Source of the DNA: Alphaproteobacteria bacterium
GTDB taxonomy: Bacteria > Pseudomonadota > Alphaproteobacteria > SHVV01
Assembly (NCBI GenBank): GCA_016869275.1
Contig: VGEO01000021.1
Location: 1 to 38,361, forward strand
Direction: 5' to 3'
DNA length: 38,361 nt
The notes under the pieces: generated by a model
Databases searched by the model: none
What the model was told of the DNA's origin: nothing
Seen by the model: the letters and a program-made list of their open reading frames with translations, nothing else
Made by a program: the position numbers and the translations under genes
Shown: positions 30,530-38,092 of the stretch, piece after piece
How positions within the stretch are numbered: position 1 is the first letter of the stretch
How the letters are laid out: the number at the start of each line of letters is the position of its first letter

Positions 30530-31528
30530 GTGCTCATCCTCGACGCCGACGACGTCAAGCAAGCGATCGACATGCCGGCCGCCATCGCCGCGTGCCGGCG
30601 CGCGCTTGAACTCGCAACCGCAGGCAAGGCCGACGTGCCGCAGCGCCACTTCATCGACCTCAAGAAGAAGGACGAGCTCGCGGTTTCGTTCTTCATGCCG
30701 GGCTTCATCGCCGATCTGCCGGCGTTGGGGCTCAAATTCGGCGCGTTGGTGAGCAGCAACCCCGCCCGCGGTCTGCCGACCACGCCGGCGGTGACGGCGC
30801 TGATGGACCCGGCGACCGGAGCGCTAGCTGCGCTGATCGAGTCGACCTGGCTCACCAACGTCAAGACCGGCGCCTCGACCGGGGTCGCCACCGACCTGCT
30901 GGCGCGCAAAGACTGCGCGACCTACGTCGTCCTCGGCGCCGGCTCGATCGCCTACCACCAGGTAGCGGGCGTACTCGCGGTGCGGCCGACGATATCGCGC
31001 ATCCTTCTGTGGAACCGCACCCGGGCGCGGGCCGAACGGCTCGCGGCCGAGGTCAAAGCGACGCTCGCGCCCACGGCCGAAATCCTCGTGGTCGAGGCGC
31101 CCGAGGCGGCGGTGCGCGTGGCCGACATCGTGACCGCCGCGACCTCGGCGCATACGCCGGTGGTTCAGGGCGCCTGGGTGACGCCGGGTACTCATGTGAA
31201 CTTGACCGGCGCGCACGGGGCCGACATGCGCGAAGGCGACGATGCCCTGGTCGCCAAAGCGGCGGTCGCGACCGTCGACCTCTTCTCCGGCGCTGGCGTT
31301 TCGGGCGACGTCGCCGGCCCGATCGCGGCGCGGGTGCGCACGCGCGAGTCATTCATCGATATCGGCCAGATCGCGCTCGGCCAACACCGCGGCCGCCGTA
31401 CCCGGCTCGACATCACATGGTACAAGTCGGTCGGGATGGCGGCGCTCGACCTCGTGATCGCCAAGGCAGTGCTCGACAACGCGCGCACCAAGGGCATCGG
31501 CCGCGAGGTGGCGTTTAGCGGCGTCTAG
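30530..31528 (+). CDS. Ornithine cyclodeaminase / mu-crystallin family protein
   Basis: This 332-residue NAD(P)-dependent enzyme family member has LILDADDVKQAIDMPAAIAA at the N terminus, then LIESTWLTNVKTGASTGVAT, the Rossmann motif YVVLGAGSIAYHQVAG and GTHVNLTGAHGADMREGDD. Length and order are normal. Family members include ornithine cyclodeaminase, lysine cyclodeaminase, alanine dehydrogenase and delta-1-pyrroline-2-carboxylate/ketimine reductase, which cannot be told apart here. GAGSIAY varies from the usual GAGxQA fingerprint. It starts at GTG and is followed 31 bases later by the carbamoylase-type gene. With RidA proteins nearby, a ketimine or imino acid substrate is conceivable. Confidence 0.85.
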   Translation: MLILDADDVKQAIDMPAAIAACRRALELATAGKADVPQRHFIDLKKKDELAVSFFMPGFIADLPALGLKFGALVSSNPARGLPTTPAVTALMDPATGALAALIESTWLTNVKTGASTGVATDLLARKDCATYVVLGAGSIAYHQVAGVLAVRPTISRILLWNRTRARAERLAAEVKATLAPTAEILVVEAPEAAVRVADIVTAATSAHTPVVQGAWVTPGTHVNLTGAHGADMREGDDALVAKAAVATVDLFSGAGVSGDVAGPIAARVRTRESFIDIGQIALGQHRGRRTRLDITWYKSVGMAALDLVIAKAVLDNARTKGIGREVAFSGV

Positions 31529-31559
31529 ATCGCGCGCGGCGCCGACGACGGGAGGCAGC

Positions 31560-32789
31560 ATGGACAGTCAAGTTAAAGCCGATCTCGGCGCGTGGATCGC
31601 CGAGCTGCGCGGTGTCGGTACCTTCGCCGAGGGCGGCTTGTGGCGGACGCCCTTCACCGAATCGGATAAGCGCGCCAAGGCGCTGCTCGCTGGCTGGATG
31701 ACCAAGGCCGGCATGACCCATTGGCTCGACAACGGCGGCAACTTGATCGGCCGCATGGCCGGGCGCGAGGCCGGTCCCGTCGTCATGGCCGGGAGCCACA
31801 TCGACTCGGTCAAATCGGGCGGCTACCTCGACGGCGCGCTCGGCATCATGGCCGGCCTTGCGGTCGCGGCTGGGCTGAAGCGCGAGCTGGGCCAGCCCAA
31901 GCGCGTGATCGATATCGTCGCGATCTGCGGCGAGGAGCAGAGCCGCTTCCGCCTGCCGTTCATCGGCAGCCGCGCCATGGCCGGCACGCTCGAGCGCAAG
32001 GAACTCGACGCCGTCACGGACGCCGACGGTATCACCGTCGCCGATGCGATGGCCAAAGACGGGCTCGATCCCGATGGGGTGGCCGCCGCGCGCCGCAACG
32101 ACATCGGCTGTTTCATCGAGCTCCACATCGAGCAGGGTCCGGTGCTCGAGGCGCGCGGCTGCCAAGTCGGCGTCGTCACCGACATCGTCGGCATCACCCA
32201 ATGCGGCTACACCATCATCGGCGATGCCGACCATGCCGGTACCACACCGATGACGATGCGGCGCGACGCGCTCCGCGCCGCGGTCAAGGTGATCGACGAG
32301 ATCCCCGATATCTGCCGCCGTGCCGGCGACAGCTGCGTTGCGACCGTCGGTACCATCGGCGTCAAGCCAGGCGGGGTGTCGAGCGTGCCGGCCGAGTGCA
32401 CCTTCACGATCGACGTGCGCGACCGCCTGGTCGAGGTGCGGCGGCGTATTCTGACCGAAATCGAAAGCCTGGTCGCGCACGTCGTCAAGGCCAGCAACCT
32501 CGCCTACCGCAGCGTCACCCATACCGAGATCGCGCCGACACCGATGGACGAGAAGCTGGTCGACCTGTTCTGGCAGGCGGCGCAGGCCTCCGGCGCACGC
32601 GCCATGAAGATGCACTCGGGTGCTGGGCACGACGCCATGGTCATGGCCAAGATCGCGCCGGCGGCGATGCTGTTCGTGCCGAGTCGTGGCGGCAAGAGCC
32701 ATACGCCCAAGGAGTTCACCGACATCGACGAGATCATGCCCGGGATCGACGTGCTCTACCGCGGCATGAAGCGGCTCGCCTACGACTGA
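31560..32789 (+). CDS. Zn-dependent hydrolase, M20 carbamoylase/ureidohydrolase type
   Basis: The 409-residue protein belongs to the family of N-carbamoyl-L-amino acid hydrolase, allantoate amidohydrolase and beta-ureidopropionase. Metal-site motifs are AGSHIDSVKSGGYLDGALG (His and Asp), ICGEEQSRF (double Glu), HIEQGPVLEARG and the late SRGGKSHTPKEFTD (His). A lid domain lies between about 210 and 330. It would cleave a linear carbamoyl or ureido amide, releasing ammonia and CO2 or a carbamate. The ATG has a GGGAGG site. It is followed after 21 bases by a cyclic-amidase-type enzyme, which in hydantoin, pyrimidine or allantoin degradation acts just before it. Confidence 0.9.
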   Translation: MDSQVKADLGAWIAELRGVGTFAEGGLWRTPFTESDKRAKALLAGWMTKAGMTHWLDNGGNLIGRMAGREAGPVVMAGSHIDSVKSGGYLDGALGIMAGLAVAAGLKRELGQPKRVIDIVAICGEEQSRFRLPFIGSRAMAGTLERKELDAVTDADGITVADAMAKDGLDPDGVAAARRNDIGCFIELHIEQGPVLEARGCQVGVVTDIVGITQCGYTIIGDADHAGTTPMTMRRDALRAAVKVIDEIPDICRRAGDSCVATVGTIGVKPGGVSSVPAECTFTIDVRDRLVEVRRRILTEIESLVAHVVKASNLAYRSVTHTEIAPTPMDEKLVDLFWQAAQASGARAMKMHSGAGHDAMVMAKIAPAAMLFVPSRGGKSHTPKEFTDIDEIMPGIDVLYRGMKRLAYD

Positions 32790-32810
32790 CGGTCTTTGGG
32801 GGAAAAGCGC

Positions 32811-34172
32811 GTGGCCGAGTTCGATCTCGCGGTGCTGGGCGGCCGGGTGGTGACGCCCGACGGCACGATTCGCGCCGATATCGCGATTGCCGCCGGCAAA
32901 ATCGCGGCGATCGGGGCGGTTCCGGTGGGCGCGGCGCGGCGGACGATCGCGGCCGAGGATCGGCTGGTGCTGCCCGGGGTGGTCGATTCGCACGTTCACG
33001 TCCGCGATCCCGGCTACACCTATAAAGAAGACTTCGCCTCGGCCTCCGCGGCGGCGGCGGCCGGCGGCGTCACCACCATGATGTGCATGCCGAACACCGA
33101 CCCGGTGCTCGACCGGGCGCAGGTGTTCTACGACACGGCCGCCGCCGGCGAGACCAAGTCGGTGGTCGATTTCGCGCTGCAGGGGCTCGCGACCGCGCGC
33201 AACCTCGGCGAGCTTGCCGCGCTCCACGACTTGGGCGTCGTCACGTTCGAAGTCTTCCTAGCCGGGCCCGATTCGCTCATCACGCAAGGTCGCGCCGATC
33301 AGTTCAAGGTGTTCGAGGCGCTGGCCCAACTCGATGCCACGACCGGGCTCTACCCCGACGATGGCGCCGCGGCGCAGGTGCTGGACGGGTTGGGAAGCGG
33401 CCGCATCGCCGATATCGTGGCGGCGCATCCGCCCGAACTCGAAGCCGGCACACTGCTCCCGGCTGCAACCCTGGCCGCCGCCGCCGGCTGTCGGATCCAC
33501 TTCCGTCAGATGTCGAGCGCGCTGTCGGCCGCATGCGCCGCCGCGCTCAAAGCCAAGCTGCCGGCGGGCCGCTTCACCTGCGAGGTGACGCCGCACCATT
33601 TGACGCTCAACCAAACCGACTTCGAACGCGCCGGCCCGGCCGGCCACATCATGCCGCCGCTCCGCTCGGCGGCCGACAACGACGCGCTATGGGCGGCACT
33701 TCGTGCGGGCACGGTCGATGCGATCGGGACCGACCATTCGCCGCACGCTTGGGCGGAGAAGCTCAAAGGAGATGGCGATCTCCGCCACGCGATCCCGGGG
33801 TTCCCCGGGCTCGAGACCTTCCTGCCGGTCGTCCTCACCGAGATGCGGGCACGCGGATTCGACGAGGGCGATTTCGTGCGGTTCGCGTGCGGGAACCCGG
33901 CCAAGCTGTTCGGTCTCTATCCGCGCAAGGGCGCGATCCAGGTCGGCAGCGACGCCGACTTGGCGATCGTCGACGAGGCGGCCGGCTACCTGATCGAACC
34001 GCTCGGCTTCCATTCCAAAGCGCATTATTCGCCGTTCGGCGGGCGTACCGTTCAGGCGCGCGTCGAGCGCACGCTGGTGCGGGGCGAAGTCGTATTCGAG
34101 CGGGGCAAGGTCGTGGCGGTCGCGGGCCACGGCCAGCTCCTCAAGCCGCAACGAGGGAGGGACCGGCGATGA
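32811..34172 (+). CDS. Dihydroorotase/hydantoinase/allantoinase-like amidohydrolase with Glu at the usual carboxylysine position
   Basis: This 453-residue protein is a cyclic-amide hydrolase of the amidohydrolase superfamily. Metal-binding motifs are DSHVHVRDPGYTYKED (His61, His63), TPHHLTLNQTDF and GTDHSPHAWAEK (the catalytic Asp). The bridging carboxylated lysine, normally in a FKxF block, is Glu147 here (VTFEVFLAG). Glu can bridge metals in some related enzymes, so activity is not ruled out, but the substitution is notable. GTG 32811 follows a GGGGGAAAAG site, better supported than TTG 32796. It lies 21 bases after the carbamoylase-type gene, and its stop overlaps the next start as ATGA. 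Likely substrates are a cyclic ureide such as allantoin, hydantoin or dihydropyrimidine. Confidence 0.85.
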   Translation: MAEFDLAVLGGRVVTPDGTIRADIAIAAGKIAAIGAVPVGAARRTIAAEDRLVLPGVVDSHVHVRDPGYTYKEDFASASAAAAAGGVTTMMCMPNTDPVLDRAQVFYDTAAAGETKSVVDFALQGLATARNLGELAALHDLGVVTFEVFLAGPDSLITQGRADQFKVFEALAQLDATTGLYPDDGAAAQVLDGLGSGRIADIVAAHPPELEAGTLLPAATLAAAAGCRIHFRQMSSALSAACAAALKAKLPAGRFTCEVTPHHLTLNQTDFERAGPAGHIMPPLRSAADNDALWAALRAGTVDAIGTDHSPHAWAEKLKGDGDLRHAIPGFPGLETFLPVVLTEMRARGFDEGDFVRFACGNPAKLFGLYPRKGAIQVGSDADLAIVDEAAGYLIEPLGFHSKAHYSPFGGRTVQARVERTLVRGEVVFERGKVVAVAGHGQLLKPQRGRDRR

Positions 34173-34903
34173 TGGGATGGCGCGGGATGGTCGGGCTGAT
34201 CGTCCCCTCGAACAACGGCGTGATCCTGCCTGAGATCTACCGGGCACTGCCCGAGGGCGTCACCGCCTACGAGACGCGGATGCGGGCCGGCGCCCACGTC
34301 ACGCCTGAGGCGATCAACCGCATGGTCGAAGATGCGCTCGAAGCGGGGGCGCTCTTGGCTGAAGCGAACGTCGGCATGATCGCCTATTGCTGCATGGGGA
34401 GCTCGGTTTTCAAAGGCTGGGACTGGGAAGAGGATCTGCAGCGCCAGTTGGCGACGATCGGGCGCTGCCCGGTGACCTCGGCCAACACCGCGATCCTCGA
34501 AGCGATCCGCCACGTGGGCGCCAAGACCGTGCAGCTGGTGACGCCGTATCCGAAGGGAATCGACGAGTTGCTGCCGCAGTTCTTTGCGGCCCGCGGCGTC
34601 ACCGTGCGCGGCATCACCAAGGTCAAGGTCAACCCGGTCGGGCCAGAGCCCGCGCACAATCGCGACATCCGCTTCGTCGAGCCGCACTATCTCTATACGC
34701 TGGCCCGCGCGATCGACCCCAAGGGAATCGACGCGGTCTGCTTTCTCGCCACCGATATGGAGACGATGGCGACGATCGATGCGCTCGAGCGTGATCTCGG
34801 GCTTCCGGTACTCTCGAACAACCAGGCGATCGTCTGGGAGATCGTGCGGCGCCTGAAATTGAACGCCAAGGTGCCGGGGTACGGGCGGTTGCTCGCCGAC
34901 TGA
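34169..34903 (+). CDS. Asp/Glu racemase superfamily, maleate-isomerase/arylmalonate-decarboxylase-like
   Basis: The 244-residue protein matches maleate cis-trans isomerases: GLIVPSNNGVILPEIYRAL, GVTAYETRMRAGAHVTPEAI, SANTAILEAIRHVGAKTVQL and LGLPVLSNNQAIVWEIVRRL. The first catalytic Cys region is IAYCCMGSSVFKG, with Cys75 aligned to the usual Cys. The second Cys (position 194 in isomerases, in an ISCTN-type block) is Ala194 here (CFLATDME). Loss of one Cys is the change that separates one-cysteine decarboxylases from two-cysteine racemases, so a decarboxylase or another reaction is possible. Its ATG overlaps the amidohydrolase TGA, so the two are translationally coupled and probably act in one pathway. 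Confidence 0.85.
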   Translation: MMGWRGMVGLIVPSNNGVILPEIYRALPEGVTAYETRMRAGAHVTPEAINRMVEDALEAGALLAEANVGMIAYCCMGSSVFKGWDWEEDLQRQLATIGRCPVTSANTAILEAIRHVGAKTVQLVTPYPKGIDELLPQFFAARGVTVRGITKVKVNPVGPEPAHNRDIRFVEPHYLYTLARAIDPKGIDAVCFLATDMETMATIDALERDLGLPVLSNNQAIVWEIVRRLKLNAKVPGYGRLLAD

Positions 34904-34913
34904 GTCGACACCG

Positions 34914-34944
34914 TTGACTCGCCCCCCGGCCGAGCGGCTAATCT
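34914..34944 (+). promoter_or_regulatory. Candidate promoter of the heme-oxygenase-fold gene
   Basis: TTGACT (34914-34919), an 18-base spacer and CTAATCT (34938-34944). The transcript would begin near 34951, with a GGGAGGA ribosome site before the ATG at 34999. Confidence 0.45.
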
Positions 34945-34998
34945 TACCCGAAGCGATGAACGCGCCCCGCGCCGCGGGGCGATGGAGGGAGGAACGAC

Positions 34999-35784
34999 AT
35001 GAGCCTGGCGATCGAGGCGGTTGCGTTCAAGCGACCGAAGACGGGTTTTGCGCGGACCTTGACCGAGGAGCTCAAGGGCAGCTACGACCGGATGACCAAT
35101 CATCCGATCGTCCAAGAGGTCGAGGCCGGCAAGGCGTCGCTCAAGCTGATCCGCGGGTTCACGCGGGAGTTCCTGCCGATTGTGCGCGGCACCTACCGGC
35201 GGATGTCGATGCGGCTCCAGCATGCCGCCGCTCACGACTACGAACTCCAGAACGCGCTTCTGAAGGAAGTCGCCGAGGAAGTATGGCACACCCCGATGTA
35301 CCTCAAGTGGTGCAAGAAGATCGGCGTCAAGGTGCCGGAAGATTTCTTCGAGATGTACCTGCCCGAGACCTACGCCTTCGTGCTCTATATCGACGCGACC
35401 TCGACCGGCCGCGCGACGCTCGAGGAAAGTTCGGGCCGCGTGTTCGAGCGCGAGGCATTCGACGGGTTCAACAACTATTCGCAGCAGTCGTCGCTGGTGC
35501 AGACCATCGCCGCGACCGGCTTGGCCCTGCGCGGTTTCCCGTTCGCGGCCGATAAGCTGGCCGACGGGTTCATGAAGCACTACGGCGCGACAAAGGACGA
35601 AGTCGAGTTCTGGTCGGAACACGGCACGCTCGACCTTGATCATGCCGACGTCGGCGTCGACATCGTCGACCGCTATGCGACGACGCCCGAACTGCAGAGA
35701 CGGGCGCGCGAGTCGGCAATCGTTTCGACGTCGCTCTGGCTCAACCAGTGGGACGCGATCTATCGGAAGTACGGTTCTAACTAA
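34999..35784 (+). CDS. Heme-oxygenase-fold (TenA/PqqC/CADD-like) protein, possible diiron oxidase
   Basis: The 261-residue, almost all-helical protein resembles the iron-containing redox enzymes with the heme-oxygenase fold. Possible metal ligands include EEVWH (Glu93, Glu94, His97) and the stretch SEHGTLDLDHAD (Glu207, His208, His215). The E-x-x-H pairs on separate helices resemble the HDO diiron family, but the exact set needs an alignment. Members oxidise amino acids, fatty acids or pterin and quinone precursors, and others (TenA) are simple hydrolases, so no reaction is assigned. It has its own promoter, a strong ribosome site and an excellent terminator, so it is probably monocistronic. 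It follows the maleate-isomerase-like gene. Confidence 0.72.
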   Translation: MSLAIEAVAFKRPKTGFARTLTEELKGSYDRMTNHPIVQEVEAGKASLKLIRGFTREFLPIVRGTYRRMSMRLQHAAAHDYELQNALLKEVAEEVWHTPMYLKWCKKIGVKVPEDFFEMYLPETYAFVLYIDATSTGRATLEESSGRVFEREAFDGFNNYSQQSSLVQTIAATGLALRGFPFAADKLADGFMKHYGATKDEVEFWSEHGTLDLDHADVGVDIVDRYATTPELQRRARESAIVSTSLWLNQWDAIYRKYGSN

Positions 35785-35811
35785 GCGTTTCGCCTTCTCT
35801 CTTCCTGAGTA

Positions 35812-35838
35812 AGCGCGGCTTCGGCCGCGCTTTCTTTT
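35812..35838 (+). terminator. Rho-independent terminator with UUCG loop
   Basis: AGCGCGGC (35812-35819), loop TTCG and GCCGCGCT (35824-35831) form a perfect 8-base GC stem, followed by a T-rich run (TTTCTTTT). It directly follows the heme-oxygenase-fold gene and is the clearest terminator in the window. Confidence 0.9.
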
Positions 35839-35856
35839 CGCGCCGGGGCGCATCGC

Positions 35857-36594
35857 TTGCCGCTCGCCGAGCTCTTCGACCTCGACTTGCTCGCCGCGGC
35901 GATCGCCGCCGTGATCGGCGGCTGGATCCTGGGCTTCACCGGCTTCGGGGCCGCGCTGGTGATGACGCCGGCGTTCACGCTCTTGTGGGGCGCGACGGTC
36001 GCGGTGCCGACCTGCCTGATCCTCCTCGTCATCGCCAATGCGCAGTTGTTCCTGCCCGCGATCCGCGCGTGCGAGCCCAAGACCACCGCCGTTCTTTCGC
36101 TGGCCGCGTGCGCCACGATTCCGCTCGGCAGCTACCTGTTGCTCGCCGTCGACCGATCCTCGATGCAGCGGGCGATCGGGGCGATCGTGCTCCTGTTGAC
36201 GCTGGCACTCGCCGCCGGTTTCCGCCATCGCGGGGCGCGAACGGTACCACTCTCCGCCGGCATCGGCGCCGTCTCCGGCGTCCTGAACGGCGCGACCGGC
36301 ATGGGCGGGCCGCCGGTGATCCTCTACCTCCTCGCCGGCGACGACCCGGCGGCGCGGGTCCGGGCGACGCTCCTCGCCTATTACGCGGTCGTCAACACCG
36401 TGAGCCTAATCGCGCTCGGTATCGCCGGGCTCCTGACTTGGCCGATCCTCGCGCGCGCGCTGGTGATGGCGCCGCTCTACATGATCGGCATCTGGGTTGG
36501 CGCGCGCTTCTTCCACCGCGGCGGCCAGGACGCTTACCGGCGCTGGGCGCTCGCGATCCTGTTCGCTATCGCGATAGCGACCCTAGTCGCCTAA
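35857..36594 (+). CDS. TauE/SafE (sulfite exporter) family permease
   Basis: The 245-residue protein has about seven to eight hydrophobic segments and the family motifs GGWILGFTGFGAALVMTPAF near the N terminus and GVLNGATGMGGPPVILYLLA in the middle. It probably moves an organic or inorganic sulfonate, sulfite or carboxylate anion; TauE relatives export sulfoacetate-type products. It starts at TTG 35857; no better start with a ribosome site is visible. It follows the terminator of the preceding gene and ends 38 bases before ridA copy 2. No sulfur pathway genes are visible nearby. Confidence 0.85.
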   Translation: MPLAELFDLDLLAAAIAAVIGGWILGFTGFGAALVMTPAFTLLWGATVAVPTCLILLVIANAQLFLPAIRACEPKTTAVLSLAACATIPLGSYLLLAVDRSSMQRAIGAIVLLLTLALAAGFRHRGARTVPLSAGIGAVSGVLNGATGMGGPPVILYLLAGDDPAARVRATLLAYYAVVNTVSLIALGIAGLLTWPILARALVMAPLYMIGIWVGARFFHRGGQDAYRRWALAILFAIAIATLVA

Positions 36595-36632
36595 GATCGT
36601 CCGACCTAAAAATCGCAAGGAGCACCAGCGCC

Positions 36633-37073
36633 ATGGCCCGCCGCCCCACCGCCGCCAAACGGCCCCGCAAGGAGATCGTCGAAGCCGGTCACGTCAGCCG
36701 CACCATCAAGAAGGCCAAAGTGCCGCTCTCGGCAGTGACGCGGTTCGGCGATCTGGTGTTCGTCTCCGGAATTCCGCCGTTCGACACGAAGACCGGCAAG
36801 CTCATCACCGGCAACATCGACCAGCAGACCGAGCAGGTGTTGAAGAACGTCAAGGTTTGCCTCGAAGAGGCCGGCTCCTCGCTCGAGAACGTGCTCAAAG
36901 TTACCGTGTTCTGCACCAACGCCGGCTACTTCAACCGCGTCAACAAGGTCTACGGCAAGTTCTTCAAGAAGAACCCGCCGGCCCGTACCTTCTGCACGGT
37001 GGGCGCATGGCCGTGGGAGTTCGACATCGAGATCGAGTGCATCGCGGCGGTCAAACCCGGCGCGCGGCGCTGA
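36633..37073 (+). CDS. RidA/YjgF-family protein, copy 2
   Basis: This 146-residue protein has a lysine/arginine-rich N-terminal extension of about 20 residues before the RidA fold (KAKVPLSAVTRFGDLVFVSG). Conserved blocks are QQTEQVLKNVKVCLEEAGSS, PPARTFCTVGAWPWEFDIEI and EIECIAA, with the catalytic Arg and Glu in place. The WPW loop is shared with copy 1 (21379-21774), so the two are paralogues within one subgroup. The ATG has an AAGGAG site. The product is expected to hydrolyse imines or enamines. The two-module VOC gene follows 10 bases later, so they are co-transcribed. Confidence 0.88.
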   Translation: MARRPTAAKRPRKEIVEAGHVSRTIKKAKVPLSAVTRFGDLVFVSGIPPFDTKTGKLITGNIDQQTEQVLKNVKVCLEEAGSSLENVLKVTVFCTNAGYFNRVNKVYGKFFKKNPPARTFCTVGAWPWEFDIEIECIAAVKPGARR

Positions 37074-37083
37074 CGGTGCAAGC

Positions 37084-38058
37084 GTGACCGCAACCGACCC
37101 CCGGCGCGCGGACGATGCGGCGATCGCGTTGACCCCGCGACGTTTGACCCACGCCAATCTGTTCGTCGCCGACTGGCAGAAATCGTTCGCGTTCTACCGC
37201 GACGTGATCGGCTTGAACGAGTCCTATACCCGGCCGCCGTTCAAGGCCGGGTTCCTGACCAACGGCGCGACCCACCACGACATCGCGGTGATGGAGTTCT
37301 CGCCCCGTTACTGGACGCGGGCGCCGCGCCCGATCGGCCTCTTCCACGTCGCCTTCGAGATGGAGCACGATTTGGCGCTCTGCCGCTGGCACGACCGCGC
37401 GCTCAAGTTGGGCGTCGAGTTCTCGATGATCGAGGACCACCGCAACACCCACTCGCTCTACATGTACGACCCCGACGGCAACCAGATCGAGGTCTACGTC
37501 GATACCTTGAAGGACTGGACCATCATCAAGTCGGGTACGATCCAGTGGATGAACCGCGAGTGGCGGCCGTGGGATCCGCCGCCGACCACCGAGACCTTCT
37601 ATATCGAGCGCCCGGTCTATACCCGGGTCGAGGCGGCGCCGTTCCACCCGCTCCACACCACCCACGCCGTGTTCGCCGCCCGCGACTACCCGGCGATGGT
37701 CCGCTTCTACACCGAGGTGGTCGGCTTGAAGCTGGTCGCGGGCGGGCTCGACCGGCCGTTCGTCGCGCTCCAAGGCGCGCTCGGCGACCGCTCGGTGTCG
37801 ATTTTTCGTGCCGGCCCTGAGTTCGAGCCCGGGTTCCACCACGTCGGGCTTCTCGCGCGCAACGAGCGCGACCTCGAACGCTCGATCGCGCGTGCCAGGG
37901 CGCAGGGCGTTGCGATCGAGGCGGTGGTCGATCATCCGGTGCGGCTTTCGGTCATGATCCGTGACTTGGACGGCCACCGTGTCCAGCTCTACGCCGAGCG
38001 CGACGGTACGATCGACTGGGTCAGGCTCGACCCGACGTTAGCGATTCATGTCGTATGA
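37084..38058 (+). CDS. Two-module VOC protein, extradiol-dioxygenase-like
   Basis: The 324-residue protein contains two VOC modules, as in catechol 2,3-dioxygenases (about 300-310). Module one (about 20-140) has a full His23, His88, Glu136 triad (LTHANLF, LFHVAFE, QIEVYVD). Module two (about 195-315) has both His (TTHAVF, FHHVGLL), but the third position is Gln (RVQLYAE). In classic extradiol dioxygenases the active iron sits in the C-terminal module, so here the metal may be in the other one. The GTG start lies 10 bases after ridA copy 2. It is followed by a Bug receptor gene. The substrate is unknown; it could also be a lyase or isomerase of the VOC superfamily. Confidence 0.8.
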   Translation: MTATDPRRADDAAIALTPRRLTHANLFVADWQKSFAFYRDVIGLNESYTRPPFKAGFLTNGATHHDIAVMEFSPRYWTRAPRPIGLFHVAFEMEHDLALCRWHDRALKLGVEFSMIEDHRNTHSLYMYDPDGNQIEVYVDTLKDWTIIKSGTIQWMNREWRPWDPPPTTETFYIERPVYTRVEAAPFHPLHTTHAVFAARDYPAMVRFYTEVVGLKLVAGGLDRPFVALQGALGDRSVSIFRAGPEFEPGFHHVGLLARNERDLERSIARARAQGVAIEAVVDHPVRLSVMIRDLDGHRVQLYAERDGTIDWVRLDPTLAIHVV

Positions 38059-38092
38059 AAGCTGCGAACCGGACTATCGGGAGGAGGAAGTG

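Noticed and set aside
31515-33227. Minus-strand open frame of 570 codons opposite the carbamoylase and amidohydrolase
   Set aside because: Shadow frame of high-GC coding; plus-strand proteins have full family motifs.
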